DNA of 64,000 nucleotides, taken from positions 6,008,962 through 6,072,961 of the forward strand of contig NC_008278.1 of NCBI RefSeq assembly GCF_000058485.1, given 5' to 3'. Position numbers and translations under genes: made by a program. The DNA is from Frankia alni ACN14a. Its GTDB lineage: Bacteria > Actinomycetota > Actinomycetes > Frankiales > Frankiaceae. Shown here piece after piece: positions 1 to 8,714 of this stretch. Within the stretch, counting starts at the first letter, position 1. Each line of letters begins with the position of its first letter. The notes under the pieces were generated by a model. That model was not told where the DNA came from. It saw only the letters and a list, made by a program, of their open reading frames with translations, and ran no database searches.

Positions 1-145
1 CGGCCGGGTCGTCCACCTGGTAGGTGACGTTCTCCGAGACGTGCAGGAGGGTGGCCTTCGGCGCCGGCCCGAGATCGTAGGCGCCGAGCACCTCGTCGAC
101 GGTCACGTCCAGCCCGAGCAGCCCCTCCGCCGAGGTTGCGCTCAT
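1..145 (-). CDS. Phosphotransferase (APH/RdoA-like), N-terminal fragment
   Basis: The complement of bases 1-145 opens with ATG (base 145) and reads MSATSAEGLLGLDVTVDEVL, then a stretch with LLHVSENVTYQVDDP. The 'HVSENVTYQV' pattern resembles the first strand and nucleotide-binding turn of aminoglycoside phosphotransferase/homoserine-kinase-type proteins. Only about 48 residues lie in the window and the catalytic loop is missing, so the substrate cannot be named. It diverges from eutB, so the two share a roughly 200-bp promoter region. A link to ethanolamine or amino-alcohol metabolism is inference from position. Confidence 0.55.
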   Translation of the reverse strand, partial: MSATSAEGLLGLDVTVDEVLGAYDLGPAPKATLLHVSENVTYQVDDPA

Positions 146-267
146 CGCACGGCCCCGCGAGGCGACGGCACCGCCCCTGCCGCCCCCACCTTCCCGTCCT
201 TCGGCACGGGAGCACCGTAATACGGCTCCATCGTCCGTCCAGGCGAAGGTCCGTACCGTTACGCGAG

Positions 268-319
268 CGGAGTGCATCGTCGAGCGACATGCGTCCGCGG
301 ACGGAGTGCATCGGCGAGC
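268..319. promoter_or_regulatory. Direct repeats upstream of eutB, possible operator
   Basis: The 19-base strings CGGAGTGCATCGTCGAGCG (268-286) and CGGAGTGCATCGGCGAGCG (301-319) differ at one base and start 33 bp apart, about three helical turns. They lie between the divergent phosphotransferase and eutB starts. That placement suits a regulator site, but the spacing alone is weak evidence. No adenosylcobalamin riboswitch was recognised here. Confidence 0.3.
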
Positions 320-349
320 GGATCGCGTCTGGGACGGGAGGTGGCCGCG

Positions 350-1792
350 GTGGCCTACCGGATGACGGTGCGCGGCGAGCGGCACGTGTTCGCCGATCTG
401 GCGGAGCTGTTCGCGAAGGCGAACGAGGAGAAGTCCGGCGACCAGCTCGCCGGGATCGCCGCCGGGTCGGCGCGCCAGCGGGTGGCGGCCAAGCTCGCGC
501 TCGCCGACGTCACGCTCGGCGAGATCGTCGCCGCGCCGCTGATCGACGACGCGGTCACCGACCTGATCCTGCGCGGTCAGGACGCGGCGTTGTTCGCCCC
601 GCTGGCGTCGCTGACCGTGGGTGAGTTCCGCGAGCTCGTGCTGTCGCCGTCGTTCCCGGCGCGCTGGCGCGACGACGGCCTGGCCCGCGCGATCACTCCC
701 GAGATCGCCGCCGCCACCGCGAAGATCATGAGTGACAAGGACCTGATCTGCGCCGCGAAGCCGCTGCGGACGGTCACCCGCTGCCGCAACACGATCGGCG
801 AGGCGGGCGTTCTCGGCGTGCGGGTGCAGCCGAACCATCCCGCCGACGACCTGGAGGGCATCCTGCTGTCGGTGCTCGACGGCCTGCTGCACGGCTGCGG
901 CGACGCCGTGCTCGGCGTGAACCCGGCGCGCGAGTCGGTCGAGCAGGTCGGGACGATCCTGCGCGGCCTCGGCGCCCTGGTCGACGCGCTGGCTCTGCCG
1001 ACGCAGACGTGCGTGCTCGCGCACCTCACCACCCAGCTCGCCGCGCTGGCCGCCGGGGCGCCGGTGGACCTGCTGTTCCAGTCGGTCGCCGGCACGGAGG
1101 CGGCGAACACGAGCTTCGGGATCACCCTGGACCTGCTCGCCGAGGGCCGCGAGGCCGTGCTCGCCCACCATCGCCGGGACCGGTCGGGCGACTTCGTCGG
1201 CGAGCAGGTCATGTACTTCGAGACCGGGCAGGGCAGCGCGCTGTCCGCCGACGCGCACCACGGCGTCGACCAGCTCACCTGCGAGGCGCGGGCGCACGGG
1301 GTGGCGCGGGCGTTCGACCCGTTCCTCGTCAACTCGGTCGTCGGTTTCATCGGCCCGGAGTACCTCGCCGACGCCCGCCAGATCACCCGCGCCGGCCTGG
1401 AGGACCATTTCGTCGGCAAGCTGCTGGGCCTGCCGATGGGCTGCGACGTCTGTTACACCAACCATGTCGACGCCGACCAGAACACCAACGACGACCTGCT
1501 CGTCCTGCTCGTCGCCGCCGGCTGCACGTTCGTGATGGGCGTCCCGAGCGCCGACGACGTCATGCTCGGCTACCAGTCGACGAGCTACCACGACGCCGCC
1601 GGCATGCGCGAGCTGTTCAACCTGCACGCCGCGCCGGAGTTCACCGCCTGGCTGACCGACCGCGGCCTGCTCGTCGACGGCCACCTCGCCGACCCCACCG
1701 GCCCCGTCGCCGCCCTGCTCACCGCCGGCCTCGACGACGCCCTCGCCGCCCTCCCCACCCGACCCGCCCTCCCCTCGGGCCCGACCCGGTGA
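350..1792 (+). CDS. eutB: Ethanolamine ammonia-lyase large subunit EutB
   Basis: EutB is the large catalytic subunit of the adenosylcobalamin-dependent enzyme that splits ethanolamine into acetaldehyde and ammonia. The 480-residue product carries the family landmarks in order: AKANEEKSGDQLAG near the N-terminus, ANTSFG, YFETGQGSALSA, GFIGPEYL, AGLEDHFVGK, and CYTNHVDADQN near the C-terminus. The length is close to the family's usual 450-480. GTG at 350 is chosen because GGGAGG at 336-341 lies at proper distance; the open frame extends upstream without homology. The stop overlaps eutC by 4 bp, so translation is probably coupled. No microcompartment shell genes or eutA are in view, which suggests the cytosolic form of the pathway found in many actinomycetes. 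Confidence 0.95.
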   Translation: MAYRMTVRGERHVFADLAELFAKANEEKSGDQLAGIAAGSARQRVAAKLALADVTLGEIVAAPLIDDAVTDLILRGQDAALFAPLASLTVGEFRELVLSPSFPARWRDDGLARAITPEIAAATAKIMSDKDLICAAKPLRTVTRCRNTIGEAGVLGVRVQPNHPADDLEGILLSVLDGLLHGCGDAVLGVNPARESVEQVGTILRGLGALVDALALPTQTCVLAHLTTQLAALAAGAPVDLLFQSVAGTEAANTSFGITLDLLAEGREAVLAHHRRDRSGDFVGEQVMYFETGQGSALSADAHHGVDQLTCEARAHGVARAFDPFLVNSVVGFIGPEYLADARQITRAGLEDHFVGKLLGLPMGCDVCYTNHVDADQNTNDDLLVLLVAAGCTFVMGVPSADDVMLGYQSTSYHDAAGMRELFNLHAAPEFTAWLTDRGLLVDGHLADPTGPVAALLTAGLDDALAALPTRPALPSGPTR

Positions 1793-2613
1793 CCCCCGAT
1801 TCCGACCCCACCGCCGCATCCCCCGAACGGACCAGTCCGGATCGGGGGCCCGCGGCGGTGCCGGTGGATCTGGCGGCGCTGGCCGAGCGGGTCCGGGCGG
1901 TGACGCCGGCACGGGTGTTCGTCGGCCGGACCGGAACCTCCTACCGGACGGCGAACCTGCTGGCGCTGCGGGCCGACCACGCGGCGGCCCGCGACGCCGT
2001 CGACGCCGAACTGGACCTCGCCGGCCCCGCGCTGGCCGCGACGACCGAGCGGTTCGGCCTGTTCGTCGTGCAGTCGGCCGCCGCCGACCGGGCCGAGTAC
2101 CTGCGCCGGCCGGACCTGGGCCGGCGGCTGTCCGACGCCGGCCGCGCGCAGGTCGCCGCCCGCTGCCCGCCCGGCGCGGACCTGCAGATCGTGATCGGCG
2201 ACGGCCTGTCCGCGGCGGCGGTGGACGCCCAGGTCCCGGCGTTGCTGCCCGCGCTGCTCACCGCGGCGGCCGAGGCCGGCTGGTCGACCGGCCAACCGTT
2301 CGCGGTGCGCCAGTGCCGCGTCGGCGTCATGAACGACATCGGCGACCTGCTGCACCCCACGGTGATCGTGCTGCTGATCGGCGAACGCCCCGGCCTCGCC
2401 ACCGCCGAGAGCCTCTCCGCCTACCTGGCCCACCGCCCCCGCTCGGGCCACACCGACGCCGACCGCAACCTCCTGTCCAACATCCACCGCCGCGGCGTCA
2501 CCCCCACCCAGGCCGTCGACCGCATCACCGGCCTGGCCCAGACAGTGCGCGCCGCAGGCACCAGCGGCGTCTCCATCAAGGAACCTCCGACAGCGCCGCA
2601 AATCCACACATAG
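1789..2613 (+). CDS. eutC: Ethanolamine ammonia-lyase small subunit EutC
   Basis: EutC is the light subunit that completes the cobalamin-binding site of ethanolamine ammonia-lyase. The 274-residue product has ARVFVGRTGTSYRTANLLALRADHAAARDAV in its N-terminal third in the expected order (start ARVFVGRTGTSYRT), then LQIVIGDGLSA, DIGDLLHP, LLIGERPGL and a SNIHRRG segment at the end, all matching known EutC proteins. GTG at 1789 overlaps the eutB stop in a GTGA arrangement, so the two form one operon. The first 20 or so residues are proline/serine-rich and are probably a disordered leader. A 108-bp gap with no clear terminator separates it from the TIR gene. Confidence 0.94.
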   Translation: MTPDSDPTAASPERTSPDRGPAAVPVDLAALAERVRAVTPARVFVGRTGTSYRTANLLALRADHAAARDAVDAELDLAGPALAATTERFGLFVVQSAAADRAEYLRRPDLGRRLSDAGRAQVAARCPPGADLQIVIGDGLSAAAVDAQVPALLPALLTAAAEAGWSTGQPFAVRQCRVGVMNDIGDLLHPTVIVLLIGERPGLATAESLSAYLAHRPRSGHTDADRNLLSNIHRRGVTPTQAVDRITGLAQTVRAAGTSGVSIKEPPTAPQIHT

Positions 2614-2721
2614 CGGGAGCTTCGACCACGGAGCCGCCATCCGACCACCCCGGACGATCAGGACGTCCCACCGCGTTCTATCGTGAAGCCATCCGGAATA
2701 ACGTGAAGGAGGCGGGGTTCG

Positions 2722-3195
2722 ATGGAGCAGCCGGCCGAGGCGTCGATCTTTCTGAGCTGGTGTCATGGCGACCTCGCCGCCAAGGAGGCACTGCTCAGCC
2801 ATCTGCACCTGGGCACCCTGGCCGGGGTGCGGATCGCCTGGTGGGAGGACTCGCACCTGCTGCTGGGCGCGGACTGGCGGCGGCAGATCCTGGCCCGGCT
2901 GGCCGCGTGCGACTACGGGTTGTTGCTGCTGAGCCCCGGGTTCTTCGCCAGCCGTTTCATCCTGGACGAGGAGCTGCCCCGCCTGCTCGGCCCGGACGCC
3001 GACAAGGTGCTGCCGGTGATGCTGAAGCGGGTGCCACTCGACGGCTCACGGGACCTGCACGGCCTGGACACGCGGCAGATCTTCACCGGCTCCGGGGGGC
3101 GCTGCTTCACCGAGACCCGCGGAGCCGGCCGGGAGCGGTTCGCCCTGGATCTGACGACAGCGATCCGTCACCGCGTGCTGAGCGACGCGGCCTGA
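2722..3195 (+). CDS. Stand-alone TIR domain protein, probable effector
   Basis: The 157-residue protein is essentially one TIR domain: ASIFLSWCHGD at residues 7-17 (strand A and AA loop), VRIAWWED (BB region), a GADWRRQI helix, YGLLLLSPGFFASRF (strand D), and a DEELPRL acidic helix where NAD-cleaving TIR domains keep their glutamate. The family is known for NAD(P) cleavage or cyclic-ADP-ribose signalling in antiphage systems. It ends in TGATG, its stop sharing a base with the ATG of the NACHT/WD40 gene, so the two are translationally coupled. I infer that the NACHT protein is sensor and switch and this is the separable effector. RBS AAGGAGG lies about 9 bases before the start. Confidence 0.8.
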   Translation: MEQPAEASIFLSWCHGDLAAKEALLSHLHLGTLAGVRIAWWEDSHLLLGADWRRQILARLAACDYGLLLLSPGFFASRFILDEELPRLLGPDADKVLPVMLKRVPLDGSRDLHGLDTRQIFTGSGGRCFTETRGAGRERFALDLTTAIRHRVLSDAA

Positions 3196-6100
3196 TGCGG
3201 CGACTCCCCCGCCGGGCGGTGCTGCGGCACCTCGACCGGCTCACCGACGACCTCACCCCCCGGCAGATGTCCCGGCTGCGGGGGCTGGCCGACCTGATCG
3301 GCGACGACGACCGCATCCCGATGCCACAGGCGTTGGACGTGGCCACCCCCGGCGGGGGCGATGTGAAGGCGCAGGACACCTTCCGCAAGTTCCGCGCCGC
3401 CCTCGACGACGCGGCGAAATCGGCCAAGGTCGACCTGCGGCTGGTCAGCGACCGGCGCAAGGCCCCGCCCACCGACCGGTTCTGCTGGTTCGAAGGCGCC
3501 GACGTCACCGTTGAAGAGATTGCCGAGCGTTCCGAGCGAGAGGCGGACCGTCGGACCGTCGACGAGCTCGTGCCGGCATCGGTGGCCGAGGTACTCCAGC
3601 CGGTCGTCCACGTCGAGACGGCTCCGCAGGCCTCCGAGGCGATTCGCGGTCTGGAGCGTCAGTTCGTGGAGCTGCTGATCGAGCAGGCCGCCGCCAGCTA
3701 CCGGATCACCAGCCCGTTCGACCTTCGGCTTGGCGTCGACATCGTGGCCGAGCGGCAACGGTTGCGGGAGGCGGCCGAGGTGGTCGTGGAACTCGACAGC
3801 GCCGCCGCCCGCCTTCACGACCTCCCGGGCACGACCATCCGCCGTCCGCTCAGGTTCGCCCTGGAGGGCGTGCCGCCGATCGTGCCCGCCACCGAAGGCG
3901 CTCCGCTCCTCACCGACCGGCCGTTCAGTGAGTGCCAGGACCGCACCGCCAAGCTGCGTTTCGTCCGAGTGGTACTGGGGCTCGTCGATGATCGGCTCCG
4001 GACCGGCCAGATCGGGCCCGGCCCGGAGCTGCCGGCGCGGGCCCGCCCCGAGCCGGCGGCAGCGGACCGGGCCGACCCCCACGCGTGGGACGGCTCCGCT
4101 CAGGTGTCCCTCGCCTTGACGATGATGAGCCGGCGCCCGCTGGACGTGAAGCCGGTGCCTCCCATGGCCGGTGAGACCTCACTCGCCGAGCGAACCCCCG
4201 GGGCACCGGCGCCGCGGCAGCTCGGCGAACCGACGCCGGCGGTGGACCGGCTGTTGGCGTGGGCTCTCGACGAGTCGCCGTCCGCCCGCTACCTGTGCGC
4301 GCTACTCGGTGACGTCGGGATGGGCAAGACCACGACCGCCAAGCTGTTCACCGAGGCGCTCTTGGACCGCCGCAGGCAGGACGCCGCGGTGCCGCTGCCG
4401 ATCCTGTTCGACCTGCGGGACCTGCCGTTGACGGTGGCGCGGGCAGGTGAGGGCCTGCCGAAGATCGTGCAGGCGCTGCTGGACGCCGGCAGCCGCGGCG
4501 CGGGCCCGTCGGCCGAGCAGGTGCTGGACCTGGTGGCCGCGGGCGACTGCGTCCTGATCTTCGACGGGCTGGACGAGGTCCTGGTGCACCTGGAGCCGCA
4601 CCCCGGCCAGGTGTTCACCCGCACGCTGTGGCGTGCCGCCGAGGACACCTGGCAGTCCCGGACCGCCGGCCGGCGGGGAACCCGGCCGAGCCGACTGCTG
4701 TTGTCCTGCCGGACCCACTACTTCCGCACCATCAAGGACGAGACCAACCACTTCACCGGCCAGCACCGCGACGGTCCGGCCGGCGCCGACTACCTGGCCC
4801 TGCTCATGCTGCCGTTCAGCGAGGAGCAGATCCGCGCCTACCTCGCGGCGAACGTGCCCGGAGGCGACGCCGACCGGCTGCTGGAGCTGCTCGACAGCGT
4901 GCACAACCTGCGGGAGATCGCCGAGCGACCGCTGACCCTGCGGATGGTCGCCGAGCAGCTGGAGACGGTGGAGCAGGCGAAGCTCGAAGGCCGCACCGTG
5001 CGCGCGGTCGACCTGTACGCGTCGTTCGTCGAGCAGTGGCTGGACCGGGACGAGGGCAAGCACTCGCTACTGCCGGAGCACAAGCAGCTGCTGATGGAGG
5101 GCCTCGCCGCCCGGCTGTGGCGATCCGGCCGGGCGACGTGGCAGGTGAACGAGGTCGAGCAGTGGATGCTGACGTTCCTCGCCGGCCGCCCCGACCTGGA
5201 AATGCACTACGCGCAGAGAGCCCCCGCCTTGTGGAAGGAGGACCTGCGCACGGCGACGTTCCTGGTCCGCCGCAACGACGACACGTTCGGTTTCGCGCAC
5301 ACGTCGCTGCGCGAGTACTTTCTCGCCCGCCACCTCGCCCGGGCCCTGGAGCTTCCGGCGGAGCAGGCGCGGGCCGCCTGGCAGCTGCCGGTACCGAGCC
5401 CCGAGACGCTTGATTTCCTGGGCCAGTGGCTGGCGGGCCGCGAGGAGACGCAGCGCGCGGGATGCACGGCCGCGCTGGCGTCCCTGGCCACGCACGTCCC
5501 CGGCGGACGGGCCGACGCGGCGGCGGTGCTGGCCTTCGCATACTGCCTGGCGGCAGGCCGCGGCGGCCACCCGAGCCACCCCCCGGCCAGGTCCGTCCTG
5601 ACCGGGGCCGACCTGACCGGTTGGCGGATCGACGGGGGCGACCGGCGGCTCGACCTGCACGGGGTGTCGCTGGCGGAGGCCACCCTGACCAACGCCGTGG
5701 TGTCCGACGCGGACCTGACCCGGGCCGACCTGTCCGGTGCGGACCTGACCCGGGCCGAGATCCACGACAGTGCGCTCAACGGCGCCGATCTCCGCCGCGC
5801 CACCCTCGCGGGAACGGTGTTCCGCACCTGCGACCTGACCGGCGTCCACTGGGCCGGCGCCCGCGCCTACGCCACCCAGGCGCTGCTGTGCCACCCGGCC
5901 GACGACACCCGCGGCGAAGGCTGGCTCGTGGCGCCGACCGCGTCCACGCGCCCACCCGGCTTCCGGCTGTCGTCCTTCACCGGCCACTCCGCCGCGCTGA
6001 CCGGCGGCGCGTGGAGCCCCGACAACACCCGCATCCTCACCACCAGCGGGGACGGCACCGCCCGGATCTGGGACGCCACCACCGGACACCACCAGCTCAC

Positions 6101-7931
6101 CCTCACCGGCCACAGCGACTGGGTGACCGGCGGCGCGTGGAGCCCCGACAACACCCGCATCCTCACCACCAGCACCGACGGCACCGCCCGGATCTGGGAT
6201 TCCACCACCGGACACCACCAGCTCACCCTCACCGGCCACACCGACTGGGTGACCGGCGGCGCGTGGAGCCCCGACAACACCCGCATCCTCACCACCAGCG
6301 ACGACCGCACCGCGCGGATCTGGGACACCACCACCGGACACCACCAGCTCACCCTCACCGGCCACACCAGCTTGTTGACCGGCGGGGCGTGGAGCCCCGA
6401 CAACACCCGCATCCTCACCACCAGCGACGACCGCACCGCGCGGATCTGGGACACCACCACCGGACACCACCAGCTCACCCTCACCGGCCACACCAGCTTG
6501 TTGACCGGCGGGGCGTGGAGCCCCGACAACACCCGCATCCTCACCACCAGCGACGACCGCACCGCGCGGATCTGGGACACCACCACCGGACACCACCAGC
6601 TCACCCTCACCGGCCACACCAGCTTGTTGACCGGCGGCGCGTGGAGCCCCGACAACACCCGCATCCTCACCACCAGCACCGACGGCACCGCGCGGATCTG
6701 GGATTCCACCACCGGACACCACCAGCTCACCCTCACCGGCCACACCGACTGGGTGACCGGCGGCGCGTGGAGCCCCGACAACACCCGCATCCTCACCACC
6801 AGCACCGACGGCACCGCGCGGATCTGGGATTCCACCACCGGACACCACCAGCTCACCCTCACCGGCCACACCGACTGGGTGACCGGCGGCGCGTGGAGCC
6901 CCGACAACACCCGCATCCTCACCACCAGCACCGACGGCACCGCGCGGACCTGGGATTCCACCACCGGACACCACCAGCTCACCCTCACCGGCCACACCGA
7001 CGCGCTGACCGGCGGGGCGTGGAGCCCCGACAACACCCGCATCCTCACCACCAGCGACGACGGCACCGCGCGGATCTGGGACACCACCACCGGACACCAC
7101 CAGCACACCCTCCCCGGCCACACCGACACGGCGACCGGCGGGGCGTGGAGCCCCGACAACACCCGCATCCTCACCACCAGCACCGACGGCACCGCGCGGA
7201 TCTGGGACGCCACCACCGGACACCACCAGCACACCCTCACCGGCCACACCGACACGGCGACCGGCGGGGCGTGGAGCCCCGACAACACCCGCATCCTCAC
7301 CACCAGCACCGACGGCACCGCGCGGATCTGGGACGCCACCACCGGACACCACCAGCTCACCCTCACCGGCCACACCGACACGGCGACCGGCGGGGCGTGG
7401 AGCCCCGACAACACCCGCATCCTCACCACCAGCACCGACGGCACCGCGCGGATCTGGGACGCCACCACCGGACACCACCAGCACACCCTCACCGGCCACA
7501 CCGACACGGCGACCGGCGGGGCGTGGAGCCCCGACAACACCCGCATCCTCACCACCAGCCGGGACGGCACCGCTCGGACCTGGGACGCCACCACCGGACA
7601 CCACCTGCACACCCTCACCGGCCACAGCAACTGGGTGACCGGCGGCGCGTGGAGCCCCGACAACACCCGCATCCTCACCACCAGCCGGGACCACACTGTC
7701 CGGATCTGGGACGCCACCACCGGCCGGGCGGTCGGCTGGCGGCTCGAACAGCTCCCGGACGGCGAGCTGGCGCTCTGGTCGGCCGACGGGGATGAACTGC
7801 GTGGCGCCTCCGAGGGCTCATGGAGGTGGCTGGGTTGGCTGGTGCCGCGCGGCGACCAGCTGGTCCGGTTGCCCGCCGAGACCTGGGGCCCGCTTCCACC
7901 GCTGTATCGGTCAGCCGCTCCGATGCCCTGA
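3195..7931 (+). CDS. NACHT STAND ATPase with pentapeptide repeats and 14 WD40 repeats
   Basis: This 1578-residue protein is a STAND-type switch. Residues 1-75 form a helical head (PRRAVLRHLDRLTDDL) like an adaptor or effector-associated domain. A NACHT module follows, with Walker A GDVGMGKTT near residue 372 and Walker B LIFDGLDE near 453. Next come a helical winged region with HTSLREYFLARHLA, A(D/N)L-type pentapeptide repeats near 815-905, and 14 WD40 repeats of 42 residues (930-1517), then a 60-residue tail. Fourteen blades fit two seven-bladed propellers. In known STAND defence proteins the repeat part senses the trigger and the NTPase oligomerises. No enzymatic domain is obvious here; the TIR protein encoded just upstream probably supplies it. 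ATG at 3195 overlaps the TIR stop; the upstream extension of the frame has no homology. Confidence 0.88.
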   Translation: MRRLPRRAVLRHLDRLTDDLTPRQMSRLRGLADLIGDDDRIPMPQALDVATPGGGDVKAQDTFRKFRAALDDAAKSAKVDLRLVSDRRKAPPTDRFCWFEGADVTVEEIAERSEREADRRTVDELVPASVAEVLQPVVHVETAPQASEAIRGLERQFVELLIEQAAASYRITSPFDLRLGVDIVAERQRLREAAEVVVELDSAAARLHDLPGTTIRRPLRFALEGVPPIVPATEGAPLLTDRPFSECQDRTAKLRFVRVVLGLVDDRLRTGQIGPGPELPARARPEPAAADRADPHAWDGSAQVSLALTMMSRRPLDVKPVPPMAGETSLAERTPGAPAPRQLGEPTPAVDRLLAWALDESPSARYLCALLGDVGMGKTTTAKLFTEALLDRRRQDAAVPLPILFDLRDLPLTVARAGEGLPKIVQALLDAGSRGAGPSAEQVLDLVAAGDCVLIFDGLDEVLVHLEPHPGQVFTRTLWRAAEDTWQSRTAGRRGTRPSRLLLSCRTHYFRTIKDETNHFTGQHRDGPAGADYLALLMLPFSEEQIRAYLAANVPGGDADRLLELLDSVHNLREIAERPLTLRMVAEQLETVEQAKLEGRTVRAVDLYASFVEQWLDRDEGKHSLLPEHKQLLMEGLAARLWRSGRATWQVNEVEQWMLTFLAGRPDLEMHYAQRAPALWKEDLRTATFLVRRNDDTFGFAHTSLREYFLARHLARALELPAEQARAAWQLPVPSPETLDFLGQWLAGREETQRAGCTAALASLATHVPGGRADAAAVLAFAYCLAAGRGGHPSHPPARSVLTGADLTGWRIDGGDRRLDLHGVSLAEATLTNAVVSDADLTRADLSGADLTRAEIHDSALNGADLRRATLAGTVFRTCDLTGVHWAGARAYATQALLCHPADDTRGEGWLVAPTASTRPPGFRLSSFTGHSAALTGGAWSPDNTRILTTSGDGTARIWDATTGHHQLTLTGHSDWVTGGAWSPDNTRILTTSTDGTARIWDSTTGHHQLTLTGHTDWVTGGAWSPDNTRILTTSDDRTARIWDTTTGHHQLTLTGHTSLLTGGAWSPDNTRILTTSDDRTARIWDTTTGHHQLTLTGHTSLLTGGAWSPDNTRILTTSDDRTARIWDTTTGHHQLTLTGHTSLLTGGAWSPDNTRILTTSTDGTARIWDSTTGHHQLTLTGHTDWVTGGAWSPDNTRILTTSTDGTARIWDSTTGHHQLTLTGHTDWVTGGAWSPDNTRILTTSTDGTARTWDSTTGHHQLTLTGHTDALTGGAWSPDNTRILTTSDDGTARIWDTTTGHHQHTLPGHTDTATGGAWSPDNTRILTTSTDGTARIWDATTGHHQHTLTGHTDTATGGAWSPDNTRILTTSTDGTARIWDATTGHHQLTLTGHTDTATGGAWSPDNTRILTTSTDGTARIWDATTGHHQHTLTGHTDTATGGAWSPDNTRILTTSRDGTARTWDATTGHHLHTLTGHSNWVTGGAWSPDNTRILTTSRDHTVRIWDATTGRAVGWRLEQLPDGELALWSADGDELRGASEGSWRWLGWLVPRGDQLVRLPAETWGPLPPLYRSAAPMP
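5982..7745 (+). repeat. Tandem 126-bp repeat, 14 copies, encoding WD40 blades
   Basis: Fourteen head-to-tail 126-bp units encode GH(S/T)xxxTGGAWSPDNTR-type blades. Long stretches such as GGAGCCCCGACAACACCCG recur in every copy, silent codon positions included. Most differences fall at the loop residues after GH, at S(G/T/D/R)D(G/R/H)TAR, and at WD(A/S/T)TTG. Near-identity at silent positions implies recent amplification or gene conversion. The copy number could also be hard to assemble correctly. Confidence 0.97.
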
Positions 7932-7973
7932 CCCTCCGCCATCACGAAGGTCGGACCGGCAAGGATGAGATCC

Positions 7974-8546
7974 ATGGCGCAGACACGGCTTCTCCTGATC
8001 TCGGGCAGCACCCGCGGCGCGTCGACGAACACCGCCGCGCTGCGTACCGCCGCCGCGCTGGCGCCCGCCGGGGTAACGGCCGTCCTCTACGACGGGCTGG
8101 CGGAGCTGCCGGCGTTCACCCCGGACGCCGACGACTCCGCTCCGCCGCCTGCGGTCGCCGCGTTGCGGGCGCAGCTCGCGGCGGCCGACGCGGTGCTGTT
8201 CTGCACCCCGGAGTACGCGGGCGCGCTGCCCGGCAGCCTGAAGAACCTGCTCGACTGGACGGTCGGCACCGGCGATCTCTACGGCAAGCCCGCCGCCTGG
8301 ATCAACGTCGCCGCCCCGGGCCGCGGCCTCGGCGCCCTGGCGGAGCTCACCACCGTGCTGGGCTACGTCACCGCCGAGATGATCGAGCCGGCATGCGTGG
8401 CGATCCCCGTGGCCCGCGACGCCGTCGCCGCCGACGGAACGGTGTCCGACGAGGCCGTCCGGGCCGCGCTCGGCGCCACGGTGCAGGCAATCACCGACCA
8501 TCTTTCGGCACGGAACTCCGCTCCCCAGGACGCCACGCCAGGCTGA
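7974..8546 (+). CDS. NADPH-dependent FMN reductase family protein
   Basis: A 190-residue flavodoxin-fold protein. LLISGSTRGASTN at residues 6-18 is the FMN phosphate-binding loop, and FCTPEYAGALPGSLKNLLDW in the middle is the flavin-contacting signature (F/TPEYN-type, with A for N) of the NADPH-dependent FMN reductase/azoreductase family. The usual length is about 180-190. ATG at 7974 is preferred because AAGGA sits at 7961-7965; an in-frame ATG at 7965 is overlapped by that site. It follows the WD40 gene by 42 bp but shows no functional tie to it. The electron acceptor cannot be read from sequence. Confidence 0.85.
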   Translation: MAQTRLLLISGSTRGASTNTAALRTAAALAPAGVTAVLYDGLAELPAFTPDADDSAPPPAVAALRAQLAAADAVLFCTPEYAGALPGSLKNLLDWTVGTGDLYGKPAAWINVAAPGRGLGALAELTTVLGYVTAEMIEPACVAIPVARDAVAADGTVSDEAVRAALGATVQAITDHLSARNSAPQDATPG

Positions 8547-8714
8547 CCACTCAGCCCACCTCGCCTCGCCGAATCGTCACCTCGCGGTCGCGCTGCGTAC
8601 GATATCGTCCGCCGTGGGTGCATTCGCCAGAGCGACGGCCGGGAGGAAGCGATCAGTCCCTCGCGCCGCCACCGGTCGCCAGACCGGGCCGGACGCGGAC
8701 AGCGGGACTGATCG

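Noticed and set aside
146-349. Adenosylcobalamin riboswitch upstream of eutB
   Set aside because: The conserved B12-box core was not found in this 200-bp region.
5067-7694. 875-residue open frame on the minus strand opposite the WD40 repeats, and other long frames there (5426-7795 +, 5867-8032 -)
   Set aside because: They are shadows of the repeated coding sequence: the 126-bp unit is a multiple of three, so any frame free of stops stays open. They have no family motifs and are pure repeats.
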